A model generated the notes under the pieces. That model saw only the letters and a list, made by a program, of their open reading frames with translations, was not told the DNA's origin and did not search any database. Shown in pieces: positions 40,658-51,200 of a stretch of 64,000 bases of DNA. Position numbers and translations under genes: made by a program. Position 1 is the stretch's first letter. Each line of letters begins with the position of its first letter. Origin of the DNA: an uncultured SAR86 cluster bacterium (GTDB taxonomy: Bacteria > Pseudomonadota > Gammaproteobacteria > Magnimaribacterales > D2472); NCBI GenBank assembly GCA_902627055.1, contig CACOHS010000001.1, positions 186,001-250,000 on the forward strand. The letters run 5' to 3'.

Positions 40658-41982
40658 TAATGTGCGAGACTACCTCTAAGACTATTAGTTAAAGCTTCTT
40701 GAATTTGAATATTTGCAAAGTGACCCACCAAATCTAGTTGATTTGATTGGAAATTTACAATTCTATTACAAATAGTTCTTCCCTGAAGTTGTCCAGGATC
40801 TCTCCTAGATTGGCCATAAATTAAACATCTTTGAGAGGTGCCTACTTTTTTACGACTATAACCAAAGGATAATTGATTAAGCCTTGATTGCAATATATTT
40901 AAACGTTCCTTTTTTTCTTCGGGCGATACATCATCTGGCATCTCAGATGCTGTTGTATTAGGCCTAGGACTATAAATAAAACTATATGACTCATCAAATT
41001 TTACTTCATTAATAACATTAATTGTTTGCTGGAAATCTTCATTGGTTTCACCTGGAAATCCTACGATAAAATCAGAGGAAAAACTCATATCTGGTCTTAT
41101 AATTCTGATTTTTTCTATAAGTGCTAAGTACTTTTCTGCATTATATCGTCGTCTCATTAATTTTAAGATTTTATCCGAGCCGCTTTGAACAGGTAAATGA
41201 ACATGGCTAACTAACTCAGGCACTCTGTCATAGACTTCAACGAGGTCATCTTTAAATTCATGTGGGTGACTTGTGGTGAAACGAATTCTTTCAATATTAT
41301 CAATTTTTGATGCTAATTCGATTAAAACAGCTAAAGATGACTTTTCCCCTTTGAAAGTTCCTTTAAAGTTATTAACATTTTGTCCCAAAAAATTAATTTC
41401 TCTAGTTCCTTTATCAGCCAAAATAGACACTTCATTTAAAATATCCTCAATGGTTCTTGATACTTCATGGCCTCTAGTTTTTGGAACTACACAAAATGAA
41501 CAATACTTATTACAACCCTCTGCAATGGAAACGAAAGCTGATGGTTCTCCTTTGCCTTTAACTGGCAAATGATTGAATTTTTCTAATTTCGGAAAGGAAA
41601 TGTCTATCTGGTTAATATTTGTTTTTTTCTTATTGTTATATAACTCGGGAAGTTTATGCAAAGTCTGTGGGCCAAATACTATATCTACTGCTGGTGCTCT
41701 ATTAATTATTTCTTTTCCCTCTTGAGAAGCAACACAACCACCAATAGCAATTTTTAAATCAGGCTTTTCTTCCTTTATCTTTCTCCATCTTCCAATCTGA
41801 TGAAAGACTTTTTCTTGAGCTTTTTCCCTAATAGAACATGTATTTAATATTAATAAATCAGCTTCATCTTCATTTTTAGCTAACTCAAAACCCTCTTTTT
41901 CTTTAAGAAGATCAGCCATTTTTGCAGAATCATATTCATTCATCTGACAACCATGAGTTTTTATATATAATTTTTTTTTCAT
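40657..41982 (-). CDS. miaB: tRNA-2-methylthio-N6-dimethylallyladenosine synthase MiaB
   Basis: [36 protein letters not shown] radical SAM Cys motif; C-terminal TRAM-like domain. Confidence 0.95.
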   Translation of the reverse strand: MKKKLYIKTHGCQMNEYDSAKMADLLKEKEGFELAKNEDEADLLILNTCSIREKAQEKVFHQIGRWRKIKEEKPDLKIAIGGCVASQEGKEIINRAPAVDIVFGPQTLHKLPELYNNKKKTNINQIDISFPKLEKFNHLPVKGKGEPSAFVSIAEGCNKYCSFCVVPKTRGHEVSRTIEDILNEVSILADKGTREINFLGQNVNNFKGTFKGEKSSLAVLIELASKIDNIERIRFTTSHPHEFKDDLVEVYDRVPELVSHVHLPVQSGSDKILKLMRRRYNAEKYLALIEKIRIIRPDMSFSSDFIVGFPGETNEDFQQTINVINEVKFDESYSFIYSPRPNTTASEMPDDVSPEEKKERLNILQSRLNQLSFGYSRKKVGTSQRCLIYGQSRRDPGQLQGRTICNRIVNFQSNQLDLVGHFANIQIQEALTNSLRGSLAH

Positions 41983-42039
41983 TATTAAATTATTTATTAA
42001 AATCTTTAATTATCAAATTTTATTCCCATATAATTAATC

Positions 42040-42360
42040 ATGGCCAAAAAGAAGACATACAAAATAATTTTCATGCAACTCGGTGAGATATATGAAATCT
42101 TTGCTAAACAAATATATCAAAGTGACATGTATGGCTTCATTGAGGTTGAAGAGTATATATTCAAACAAAATAAACAGCTAGTAGTTGATCCAACATCTGA
42201 AAAATTAGAAAAAGAATTCAAGTTGGTTGAAAGATCTTACATTCCGATTAATTCTGTCATAAGAATAGATGAAGTGGTTGAGTCTGGAGAGGCTAAAATC
42301 AAACAACCCAAAAGTCAGGTTGCTCCAACTCCCATAAACATCCATCCTGCAAATAAGTAA
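42040..42360 (+). CDS. DUF1820 family protein
   Basis: YKIIFMQLGEIYEIFAKQIYQSDMYGFIEVEEYIF; conserved small gammaproteobacterial protein. Confidence 0.7.
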   Translation: MAKKKTYKIIFMQLGEIYEIFAKQIYQSDMYGFIEVEEYIFKQNKQLVVDPTSEKLEKEFKLVERSYIPINSVIRIDEVVESGEAKIKQPKSQVAPTPINIHPANK

Positions 42361-42424
42361 CGCTAGCATTCATATTCCATCATTTTGTTTCTCAATTTTT
42401 GCATAGAGTTGCTAAAATCCTTTC

Positions 42425-44020
42425 ATGAAGAGAAGGCAAGCTATAAAAATATCATCTCTTGGTGCCATTGGGTTCAGTGCATCAATTAATACTGGATGTA
42501 CAAGTAATGCTTTTTCATTTGATCATGGTGTAGCCAGTGGGGATCCTACAGATGAAAGAGTTATTCTTTGGACAAGAGTAACTCCTAAGAGAGTAGGAAC
42601 GGTTCGAGTAGTTATTGAAATATCTGAAAGTGAAAACTTTTCCGAGATAGTTTTCAAAAAGGAGCTGCATACCTCATCATTAATTGACTATACGATTAAA
42701 TATGATTTTGAAGCTAGCAAGTATTGCAAAAGTCATCAAGGTTTTTTTTATAGGTTTAAAGCTGGAAATGTTTTATCCGAAGTAGGAAAATCAAGAACAT
42801 TTTCAGCCGATGCTGAATCAGTAAAAATTGGTATTTTTAGCTGTAGTAATTATCCTGCAGGATATTTTAATGCTTATGCTGCTGCAGCTAAAGATAAGCT
42901 TGATCTATGGTTACATCTTGGAGATTATCTTTATGAATATCCAATGGGTGGATATGCAACCAATATTGCCGAAAAACTTGGAAGGTCTCCCGTCCCTCCC
43001 CATGAGATGATCAGACTTGCTGATTATAGACAAAGACATGCCCAGTACAAACTAGATACTGGCTCTAAAGAGCTTCATAAAAATACCCCACTTATAGCAG
43101 TGTGGGACGATCATGAATTTACAAATGATACTTGGAAAAGAGGCGCTGAAAATCATTCGATGGATGGTTCTGAAGGAGATTTCTTCGCAAGAAGGTCTGC
43201 AGCAATTAAAGCTTATTTTGAATGGATGCCAATCAGAGAACAAGAAAGTAAGAGAAAAATATTTAGAGAATTTAAAATAGGTAATATATTGCATTTGTTA
43301 ATGCTTGACACACGTCAGTATGGCCGAGATAAACAAATTCAACCTTTAGAATACTTAACTAATTCAGGCTTTAATCAGGCTAAATTTTATAATGATTTAA
43401 ATGATAGTAATCGAAACTTATTAGGACCCAGTCAGATTTCCTGGATAGAGGATACGGTAGCAAAGACAAAAGCAGAATGGACCATATTTGGTCAACAGGT
43501 TCTCATGACCAAGTTAAAGTTTCCTGATATTTCGAATGCATTTAAAGATATACCTGATGAACTTAAGCCTTATATTCAACTGATAAAGTTAGGCCTCCCA
43601 TCAAACCTTGATGCTTGGGATGGATATCCAAAGGATAGAGAAAGGCTATACAAAATTATGAAAAAATCAAATAAAAAATTTATCAGTTTAGCCGGAGATA
43701 CTCACAATGCGTGGCTTTCAGAATTATTTGACGAAACAGGCAGTAAAGTTGGCATAGAAATTGGAACTCCCTCAGTAACATCGCCCGGCCTTACTGATTA
43801 TATTCCCATTGATGTTGGAGTTTTTGAAGATTCTGTTGTGAAGAAAAATAACGAGCTGTTTTGGATGGATGCTTCAAATAGAGGATTTACCTCTATAGAA
43901 ATAAGTAAAAAAGAAATAGTTGCTAAATATAATTTTATAAAAACTATCTATGAAAAAAACTCTTCGATTAAGGAGTATAGAGAATTTAAAATTGCAAAAA
44001 ATTACGAAATAGAAGCTTGA
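42425..44020 (+). CDS. PhoD-like alkaline phosphatase/phosphodiesterase, Tat-type signal with lipobox-like Cys
   Basis: FDHGVASGDPTDERVILWTRVTP; WDDHEFTNDTW; N-terminus MKRRQAIKISSLGAIGFSASINTGC. Confidence 0.9.
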   Translation: MKRRQAIKISSLGAIGFSASINTGCTSNAFSFDHGVASGDPTDERVILWTRVTPKRVGTVRVVIEISESENFSEIVFKKELHTSSLIDYTIKYDFEASKYCKSHQGFFYRFKAGNVLSEVGKSRTFSADAESVKIGIFSCSNYPAGYFNAYAAAAKDKLDLWLHLGDYLYEYPMGGYATNIAEKLGRSPVPPHEMIRLADYRQRHAQYKLDTGSKELHKNTPLIAVWDDHEFTNDTWKRGAENHSMDGSEGDFFARRSAAIKAYFEWMPIREQESKRKIFREFKIGNILHLLMLDTRQYGRDKQIQPLEYLTNSGFNQAKFYNDLNDSNRNLLGPSQISWIEDTVAKTKAEWTIFGQQVLMTKLKFPDISNAFKDIPDELKPYIQLIKLGLPSNLDAWDGYPKDRERLYKIMKKSNKKFISLAGDTHNAWLSELFDETGSKVGIEIGTPSVTSPGLTDYIPIDVGVFEDSVVKKNNELFWMDASNRGFTSIEISKKEIVAKYNFIKTIYEKNSSIKEYREFKIAKNYEIEA

Positions 44021-44025
44021 TTAAT

Positions 44026-44571
44026 CTAATCAAAAAGCATCTGTTTATAAAGCTTTAGTTCATTTATTGATTCTTTGATGTCATCTTTTGCTCTATGAGA
44101 GCCTTTTTTTTCATATGTTTGGGCATCATTCATCCATCTTGAAATAAGTTCTTTAACCGAGGAAACATCCACGTGCCTATAATGAAAGTAAGATTCTAAA
44201 TCCGGCATGTACTTAGCTAAAAATCTTCTGTCATGTGAAACAGTATTTCCACACATTGGAGATTTCTTATTACCCACATACTTCGAAATAAATTCCAAAG
44301 TCTCTATCTCTGCTGCTTGCTCAGTAATACTGCTCTCCAAAACAGATTTAATTAATCCAGAATTTCCATGTTGCTTGGTATTCCATTCATCCATGTTATC
44401 CATAAGTTCTTTTGGCTGATTGATAACGAGATTAGGGCCTTCAGCGACAATGGTAAGATTACTATCGGTAATGATGGTGGCAATTTCTATGATCCTTTCG
44501 TTTTCAGGATCCAATCCTGTCATCTCTAGATCGATCCAGACTAGGTTTTGGTTTGATTTTTGAGTAGACAT
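44026..44571 (-). CDS. orn: Oligoribonuclease
   Basis: LVWIDLEMTGLDPENERIIEIATIITD DEDD exonuclease; HRAKDDIKESI. Confidence 0.95.
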   Translation of the reverse strand: MSTQKSNQNLVWIDLEMTGLDPENERIIEIATIITDSNLTIVAEGPNLVINQPKELMDNMDEWNTKQHGNSGLIKSVLESSITEQAAEIETLEFISKYVGNKKSPMCGNTVSHDRRFLAKYMPDLESYFHYRHVDVSSVKELISRWMNDAQTYEKKGSHRAKDDIKESINELKLYKQMLFD

Positions 44572-44613
44572 AAATCTTGTTAAATTTTTACTATAGTGTA
44601 TTTTGAGCCCAAG

Positions 44614-45483
44614 ATGTTAAAAGTTCAAACCGGTCAAATAGTAGAGTTCTACTCAAACTCTTGTTTGGTGTTGGCAAATGGCAAAAATTTTAAATGCAAG
44701 ATACAAGGTAGAATCAATCTTGTTGTCGGAGATTTTGTTGAAATAGAACCATTAATGGGAGCCGATAATTTTCAAGCATTAGTAAAAAAGAGGCTAGCTA
44801 GGTCATCAATTCTTTACAAATCCAGAGAAAATAAAAAAAAACCCATTGCTTCAAATATTTCTCATATTGGAATCTTAGTAACTAAAAGTCCTAAGACAGG
44901 CCTGGACTTTATTGATAAATGGATAGCTATTTCCATTAACGCATCGATTAAGCCTTTCATCGTATTTAATAAAATAGATTCACTAGAAGAAAATGCATTC
45001 TCGAAAGAGAAGAATATCTATGAAAATATAGGAATAAAAGCGTTTGAAATTTCTGCAAAATTTTCAACACATTTAAACTACCTAGAAGAATTTCTTACAA
45101 AAAAAACTACCATATTTGTTGGTAATTCTGGCTCTGGGAAATCAACCCTTGCTTCAGCTATTACTGGAAAAGAAATTCTATCTAGAGATTTGTCTAACAA
45201 TCAAGGGGTTCACACAACCTCTGTTTCAACTCTATATAGTACTAATGATATGCAGCTTATTGACTCTCCCGGAGTAAGAGATGTAAGCCTGGATCATTTA
45301 GAGCCAAAGAAAATTATTCGAGGTTTTGCAGAAATATTTAATTTTTCAAAAAAGTGTGAATTTCCAAATTGTAATCATAAAAATGATCAAGGATGTGCAG
45401 TAATGGAGGCATTAAGAAATGGCGAAATTGAAGAAAGTAGATACAATAATTTTATAGTTTTAAGTCAAAAAAAAATTAAATGA
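44614..45483 (+). CDS. rsgA: Ribosome small subunit-dependent GTPase RsgA
   Basis: FVGNSGSGKSTLASAI, NNQGVHTT, LIDSPGVRDVSL, zinc CEFPNCNHKNDQGCAV; track ORF starts at GTG 44596. Confidence 0.92.
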   Translation: MLKVQTGQIVEFYSNSCLVLANGKNFKCKIQGRINLVVGDFVEIEPLMGADNFQALVKKRLARSSILYKSRENKKKPIASNISHIGILVTKSPKTGLDFIDKWIAISINASIKPFIVFNKIDSLEENAFSKEKNIYENIGIKAFEISAKFSTHLNYLEEFLTKKTTIFVGNSGSGKSTLASAITGKEILSRDLSNNQGVHTTSVSTLYSTNDMQLIDSPGVRDVSLDHLEPKKIIRGFAEIFNFSKKCEFPNCNHKNDQGCAVMEALRNGEIEESRYNNFIVLSQKKIK

Positions 45484-46214
45484 ATGATAAAACACATTTT
45501 GGCTTCCAAGAGGTTGAGATAAGCAAGAAAGCGGAGCATGTTGGCGATGTTTTTCATTCCGTTGCTGAAGAGTATGATTTGATGAATGATGTGATGTCAT
45601 TTGGTCTTCATAGGCTGTGGAAGAAAATCCTTATTGAGCTTGCTGAGCTAAATGGAAACTCTGTAGTGCTTGATATTGCAAGTGGAACTGCTGATATACC
45701 CAAACTTATCAGTGAAGAATTTAAATCTGCATCAATCCATGTAACTGATATCAATGCATCAATGCTTGTTAGGGGGAGGGAGAGATCTCTAAATGAGAAT
45801 TTTTTTCATAATTGTGCTTTTGTTTTAGCATCAGGTGAAGAGCTTCCTTATCAAGATAATTCTTTTGATTTAGTGACAGTTGGATTTGGGATTAGAAATT
45901 TCACCGATAAACTAAATGGATTGAAAGAGATGAGAAGAGTTTTGAGACCAAATGGTACTTTATTAATTTTAGAATTTTCAAAACCAACGAATTCTTTTTT
46001 TTCTAAAATATATGACTGGTATTCATTTAAAATAATCCCTAAATTAGGAAGTTTTTTTGCAAATGACTCTGAGAGTTACCAATATCTTGCTGAATCAATC
46101 AGGATGCATCCAGACCAAGAAGAATTGAGAAATATGATCTTAGATGCAGGATTTGAGAAATGTAAATTTTACAATCTACAAAATGGGATCGTAGCAATTC
46201 ATCAAGCAAAATAA
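45480..46214 (+). CDS. ubiE: Demethylmenaquinone/2-polyprenyl-6-methoxyphenol C-methyltransferase UbiE
   Basis: YDLMNDVMSFGLHRLWKK; LDIASGTADIPKL; FGIRNFTDKLNGLKEMRRVLRPNGTLLILEFSKP. Confidence 0.95.
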   Translation: MNDKTHFGFQEVEISKKAEHVGDVFHSVAEEYDLMNDVMSFGLHRLWKKILIELAELNGNSVVLDIASGTADIPKLISEEFKSASIHVTDINASMLVRGRERSLNENFFHNCAFVLASGEELPYQDNSFDLVTVGFGIRNFTDKLNGLKEMRRVLRPNGTLLILEFSKPTNSFFSKIYDWYSFKIIPKLGSFFANDSESYQYLAESIRMHPDQEELRNMILDAGFEKCKFYNLQNGIVAIHQAK

Positions 46215-46712
46215 ATGAGCATATCGCTGAATAAACTTTTCATGGAGATAAGCTCTGTATCTCCAGGCCTCTTGAAAAAGGTTGAGGGCTTATATCCTTT
46301 GAAATTTAATATTGAGATTTCTGCTTTGCCAGATGTTTCTTTGACCTTGAGTAGCGATGATCAAAAACTTAATTTTTTTAAACATCAAGATCCACAATTT
46401 TCGCTGAGATTAGATATTTTTGAAGCACTAAATGCCTTGAAAAACAAACAGGTCCCAACAAAATGTATTTCAGGTGACATTGAAACTGCTATTGTATTTT
46501 TTGGAGCAATTGCAAATTCCGACATTGATATTGAGTTTCTTGTTTATAAATATTTTGGAGATATTCCTACTATACTGTTAAAAAAAATGTTTGTTAAATC
46601 CTCAAAAAAAGAGTCCATAGAAGATAATGATCAAATAAATAAGCTTCTTAAGTCCTTAAGAGATATCTCGATAAGGCTTGACAGAATCGAACAAGAATTT
46701 TCTAATCAATGA
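46215..46712 (+). CDS. ubiJ: Ubiquinone biosynthesis accessory factor UbiJ (SCP2 domain)
   Basis: Position between ubiE and ubiB; SCP2-like N-terminus, coiled-coil C-terminus. Confidence 0.82.
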   Translation: MSISLNKLFMEISSVSPGLLKKVEGLYPLKFNIEISALPDVSLTLSSDDQKLNFFKHQDPQFSLRLDIFEALNALKNKQVPTKCISGDIETAIVFFGAIANSDIDIEFLVYKYFGDIPTILLKKMFVKSSKKESIEDNDQINKLLKSLRDISIRLDRIEQEFSNQ

Positions 46713-48277
46713 ATATTATTCTTTCAATATTAGACTGCCTAAAAATTGTTATCCAATCTCTAAGATTTAGCGTTATCAATATTCCAATTGAAAACAGCAA
46801 CTCTTTACTCATTCGAATTCTTGGATTTTTAAATCCTTTTTTTATTTTTAATCGCAATATTCCACAAGGACTTAGGATAAAAAATTTTTTAGAAAGCCTT
46901 GGTCCCATGTTTATAAAATTCGGTCAATTGTTATCAACAAGAACTGACGTTGTTCCTTTAAATATAACCTCACATTTAAAAGAACTCACAGATCAATGTA
47001 AGCCCTTTTCAACGACCGAAGCAAAAGAAATTATTGAAAAAAGTTTAAACATAAAAATTGACGAAATATTTGAAGATTTTGAAGAAATTCCATTGGCTGC
47101 AGCCTCTCTAGCTCAAGTCCACAAAGCAAAGCTCAAAACAACAAATGAAAAAGTAGTAATAAAAGTTTTAAGGCCTGGAATTCATAAGAAAGTTAAAAGA
47201 AATGTTAGGGTGATGAGAACTGCAGGTTTTTTAGTGAACTTTTTCTATCAAGACAGCAGTAGATTAAAACTAAATAATGTAATTGATGATTATGAAAAAA
47301 CAATTTTTAGAGAATTAGACTTAAAAGTTGAAGCAGCAAATACAACAGTTACCAAGAAAAACTTTACTGATTCTGATTTGCTTTTTATTCCAAAAGTTTT
47401 TTGGGACTATACAAGAGTAAATGTTTTAACACTTGAGGAAATTGATGGCATAGCTTGCACAGATATCGATTCAATGGATGAGCTTGGCATAGATAGAAAA
47501 GTTCTAGCAGAAAATGGAGTAAAAATTTTTCTGGATCAAGTTTTTAGGGATAATTTTTTTCATGCAGACATGCATCCTGGAAATATATTTGTCAGTAAGA
47601 AAAATATTGAGCAGCCAAGTTATATAGCTATTGATTGTGCAATAGTAGGCTCGCTTAGTAGAGAGGATCAATACAACCTAGCAAGGATGCTCCAAGCAAC
47701 TTTGAAACAAGACTACGAAAAGCTTTCCGAACTTTTTATAGGAGCAGGGTGGGTGTCTAGTCAAACAAATAAGGCAGAATTAGAGCAAGCATTAAGAGCT
47801 ACATGTGAGCCAATTTTTGAAAAGCCCCTTTCCGAAATAGAATTTGGAAGTCTATTGCTCTATTTATTTGATTCAACTCGACAGTTTGGCTTGTCAGTCC
47901 AGCCATCCTTGATTCTTCTGCAAAAAACACTTATTCACATTGAGGGTATGGGAAGAGAAATATATAAGGACCTTGATTTTTGGGGTTTAGCAGAACCTTA
48001 TTTGGATCAATGGATCAATAAACAATTTAGCCCAATCAAGTTAAAAGAATTTATAGAAAATAACCAATATGAAATTCTAGAAAAAGCATCCTCATTTCCA
48101 GGAGAAATTTTTGATCTTCTTGATAACATTAAATTCTTAGCTAATGATGGCAAAAAAAATGCTGAATTAGTAAAAATTCTTGAAACTGGACTTCAAAATC
48201 AGCGAAAATGGCAAAATCTAACTATACTTATTTTAATAGGCATTATTATGTATCTTCTTGGAACAATGTTGTCATGA
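46709..48277 (+). CDS. ubiB: Ubiquinone biosynthesis protein UbiB
   Basis: GPMFIKFGQLLSTRTDVVP; PLAAASLAQVHKAKL; FFHADMHPGNIFV; C-terminal TM segments. Confidence 0.95.
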   Translation: MNIILSILDCLKIVIQSLRFSVINIPIENSNSLLIRILGFLNPFFIFNRNIPQGLRIKNFLESLGPMFIKFGQLLSTRTDVVPLNITSHLKELTDQCKPFSTTEAKEIIEKSLNIKIDEIFEDFEEIPLAAASLAQVHKAKLKTTNEKVVIKVLRPGIHKKVKRNVRVMRTAGFLVNFFYQDSSRLKLNNVIDDYEKTIFRELDLKVEAANTTVTKKNFTDSDLLFIPKVFWDYTRVNVLTLEEIDGIACTDIDSMDELGIDRKVLAENGVKIFLDQVFRDNFFHADMHPGNIFVSKKNIEQPSYIAIDCAIVGSLSREDQYNLARMLQATLKQDYEKLSELFIGAGWVSSQTNKAELEQALRATCEPIFEKPLSEIEFGSLLLYLFDSTRQFGLSVQPSLILLQKTLIHIEGMGREIYKDLDFWGLAEPYLDQWINKQFSPIKLKEFIENNQYEILEKASSFPGEIFDLLDNIKFLANDGKKNAELVKILETGLQNQRKWQNLTILILIGIIMYLLGTMLS

Positions 48278-48293
48278 AGGATGGGAGAAAATT

Positions 48294-48479
48294 ATGGGAA
48301 TAGGCGGAATAAGTTTTTGGCAAATACTAATTATATTAGTTGTGATACTCGTTCTATTTGGTGGGAAGAAAATTAGAACTATGGGATCTGATTTAGGTGA
48401 GGGACTAAAGGGATTTAAGAAGGCCATAAAAGATGAAGATGCAGATAAAGAATCTGAATCTAAAAAAGACGATCAATAA
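48294..48479 (+). CDS. tatA: Sec-independent translocase TatA
   Basis: MGIGGISFWQILIILVVILVLFGGKKIRTMGSDLGEGLKGFKKAI; start ATG 48294 rather than track start 48258. Confidence 0.94.
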   Translation: MGIGGISFWQILIILVVILVLFGGKKIRTMGSDLGEGLKGFKKAIKDEDADKESESKKDDQ

Positions 48480-48482
48480 AAA

Positions 48483-48728
48483 TTGTTACAAATAGGATTC
48501 CTTGAGATATTGATTATCCTGCTTGTTGGGATAGTCCTAATTGGTCCAGAACAACTGCCTGGCTTCGTAAAATCTTTAATGAAAGCCCTTACTAGATTTC
48601 AAAACAAATTATTTGAATTTAGATCCTCTATAGAAAGAGATATTGGCGCTGAAGAACTTAAGCAAGATATTTTTAATGAGCTTAAAATGGAAGAATTTAA
48701 GAAGGAAGAAGATGAGCGATCCAAATGA
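48483..48728 (+). CDS. tatB: Sec-independent translocase TatB
   Basis: IGFLEILIILLVGIVLIGPEQLPGFVKSLMKAL; between tatA and tatC; TTG start. Confidence 0.88.
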   Translation: MLQIGFLEILIILLVGIVLIGPEQLPGFVKSLMKALTRFQNKLFEFRSSIERDIGAEELKQDIFNELKMEEFKKEEDERSK

Positions 48729-49428
48729 GATGTCCTATATTGAGCATTTAAAAGAATTACGCTCGAGAATAATCAGAATGTTTTTTTTCTCTGGCTTGAT
48801 CCTTTTATGTTGCCTTCCCTTTACTAATATTATTTATCTGTTCGTTTCTTCGCCAATGATTGACCTTCTGCCTTCCGGAAGCTCTATGATTGCTACTGAG
48901 GTAGCCTCACCCTTCATCGCTCCACTGAGAATAACTGTTTATACTGCGTTATTAATATCTGTTCCTTATTTTTTTATTGAGCTATGGGGTTTTATCTCTC
49001 CAGGATTGTATAAAAAAGAAAAAGCTTTTGTTATACCTCTTATCATCTCTTCGATCATTCTTTTTTATACTGGGATCGTATTTGCATACTTGGTTGTTAA
49101 TCCAATTATTTTAAGTTTCTTTATTTCAGCAGCCCCAGATTCTATTCAGGTGATGACAGATATTAATAAATACTTAGATTTTATTTTGAAATTATTCTTT
49201 GCTTTTGGTATTGCTTTTGAAATTCCAATAGCCACATTTCTTGTTATCAATACAGGGTTAATTTCTAAAGATCGAATAAAAAAATTGAGGCCATATTTAA
49301 TTATTAGTTTTTTTGTTGTGGGAATGTTTCTAACTCCTCCAGATATCTTTTCTCAGTTATTTCTAGCCATACCAATGTGGCTTCTTTTTGAGTTAGGGTT
49401 ACTAATATCTAGGGATCCAACAAATTAA
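48712..49428 (+). CDS. tatC: Sec-independent translocase TatC
   Basis: MSYIEHLKELRSRIIRMF; FGIAFEIPIATFLVINTGL; start ATG 48712 (MSDPNEM) rather than track start 48643. Confidence 0.94.
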   Translation: MSDPNEMSYIEHLKELRSRIIRMFFFSGLILLCCLPFTNIIYLFVSSPMIDLLPSGSSMIATEVASPFIAPLRITVYTALLISVPYFFIELWGFISPGLYKKEKAFVIPLIISSIILFYTGIVFAYLVVNPIILSFFISAAPDSIQVMTDINKYLDFILKLFFAFGIAFEIPIATFLVINTGLISKDRIKKLRPYLIISFFVVGMFLTPPDIFSQLFLAIPMWLLFELGLLISRDPTN

Positions 49429-50027
49429 TCTTTTGGAAAATCAACGTTTAGTCTTTCTATCCAGGTGTCCGATGAGGGCATTTTAGCTGACAAGATCATT
49501 TCTAAGAGATCTTTAGGATTTTTACTAACATGGATTTGTCTTTGATTTTCTTGAGATACAAACTCATCATCCACTGAACGTTGGAACCAATCTAAAAAAC
49601 CATTGTAGTAACCATTGGTATTCAATAAACCAACTGGTTTATTAATTCCTCCTAATTGATTGCTTACCATAACTTCAAGCAGCTCATCCATTGAGCCCAC
49701 TCCTCCGGGTAACACAATAAATGCATCGCTCATCTCTAAAAATTTTTCTTTTCTTTCAAATAGCGAATGAGTAATGATAATTTCATTTATGTTAGGGTTT
49801 GTTAATTCAAATTCATGCAGTGACTTTAGAGTGATTCCTGTAGCAGTTCCGCCATGCTTAATTGCTGTATCAGCAACGATCTTCATTAAACCAACATTAC
49901 CGCCACCAAAGATTACTTCAAGACCTTTTTCAGCAATCAACATACCGATTTGCTCTGCAGCAGTTTTGTAATTAGGGGATTTGCCGACATGTGCGCCACA
50001 GAAAACAGATATTTTTTTGATTGTCAT
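49425..50027 (-). CDS. LOG-family cytokinin riboside 5'-monophosphate phosphoribohydrolase-like protein
   Basis: VIFGGGNVGLMKIVAD; FIVLPGGVGSMDELLEV PGGxGTxxE-type motif. Confidence 0.9.
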   Translation of the reverse strand: MTIKKISVFCGAHVGKSPNYKTAAEQIGMLIAEKGLEVIFGGGNVGLMKIVADTAIKHGGTATGITLKSLHEFELTNPNINEIIITHSLFERKEKFLEMSDAFIVLPGGVGSMDELLEVMVSNQLGGINKPVGLLNTNGYYNGFLDWFQRSVDDEFVSQENQRQIHVSKNPKDLLEMILSAKMPSSDTWIERLNVDFPKD

Positions 50028-51196
50028 GAAGGTAAGCCTAGAATGTGTTTAGAAATTATATTGAGCTGAACCTCAGAACTTCCTCCGGCAATAGTGTAGG
50101 CCTTTGAATAAAAAAAAGATTTAGCTATTTCTTTTTTTATGCCGCTACTGTTTTCAACAGCTTCTAACCCTCCGGCGCCAAGACTTGCTACATTTAGCTC
50201 CCATCTTGCTTGAGTCTCCTCTGTACTAATGTACTTCAATGAGAGCGCAGCAGGTGAAAAACCATTCTTTGATTCAATCTGAGTTCTTGCCATAGTTAAA
50301 TCAATTAAATGATTGCGCATCTCGTGTTTTTTTATTTTTTTAAGCAAATTAAGTTGTCCTGGAGCATTTAAAGCATCGCTAGTTTTAAAGGTTTCAATGG
50401 GCTCGATATCGACTGCCCCTTCGCTACCCATATCTGCCATCATGGTTCTCTCAAATTCAAGCAATCTTTTTGCAACTTTCCATCCATCATTTTCATCAGC
50501 GATTCTGTGGGACTCGCTAGCTTTTACATCATCAAAAAAAACCTGACAAAAGGGTGATTGTCCACTTAGTAATTTGATTGGCTTAATGTCAATCTTGGGT
50601 TGTTTTAAATTTATTAAAATAAAAGATATGCCGGCTTGTTTCTTTTCTGTTTTTGCGGTTCTTACCAAACAATACATCCAATCTGCCTTATTCGCCTCTG
50701 ATGTCCAGATTTTAGATCCGTTAATAATATATTCACCATCTATTAATTTTGCGGTAGTTGAAAGATTAGCTAAATCTGAACCAGCGCCAGGCTCAGAAAA
50801 GCCTTGGCACCACCAAATTTCTCCTCTTGAAATTTTAGGCAAAAACTCTTTTTTTTGATCTTCGGTTCCAAACTCTAAGATCACTGGTCCAAGCATTGAG
50901 ATGCCAAAGTTAATTTGTGCTGGACGGCAGCCGAAAAATTTGAGGCGACTTTTTAAAATTTTTGATTCTTCAAATGATAACCCTCCACCGCCATATTCCA
51001 CTGGCCATTCAGGAGTACACCATCCTTTTGACACCATTGCATCAAACCATACCCTAGAATCATGAGAAGGAAATTCAATACTTGAGGAAGCCCACACTTG
51101 CTCGCTTACAGGCATTGGAGTTCTCATAGACTGAGGACAATTATCTTTTATCCATGCATCGACTTCTTTTGTAAAGCTAGTTAATTTTTTTTCCAT
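50024..51196 (-). CDS. Acyl-CoA dehydrogenase
   Basis: WWCQGFSEPGAGSDLANLST; YTIAGGSSEVQLNIISKHILGLP; probable start at 51196 (MEKKLTSF) as the longer ORF runs into dtd. Confidence 0.92.
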   Translation of the reverse strand: MEKKLTSFTKEVDAWIKDNCPQSMRTPMPVSEQVWASSSIEFPSHDSRVWFDAMVSKGWCTPEWPVEYGGGGLSFEESKILKSRLKFFGCRPAQINFGISMLGPVILEFGTEDQKKEFLPKISRGEIWWCQGFSEPGAGSDLANLSTTAKLIDGEYIINGSKIWTSEANKADWMYCLVRTAKTEKKQAGISFILINLKQPKIDIKPIKLLSGQSPFCQVFFDDVKASESHRIADENDGWKVAKRLLEFERTMMADMGSEGAVDIEPIETFKTSDALNAPGQLNLLKKIKKHEMRNHLIDLTMARTQIESKNGFSPAALSLKYISTEETQARWELNVASLGAGGLEAVENSSGIKKEIAKSFFYSKAYTIAGGSSEVQLNIISKHILGLPS

Positions 51197-51200
51197 AGTT

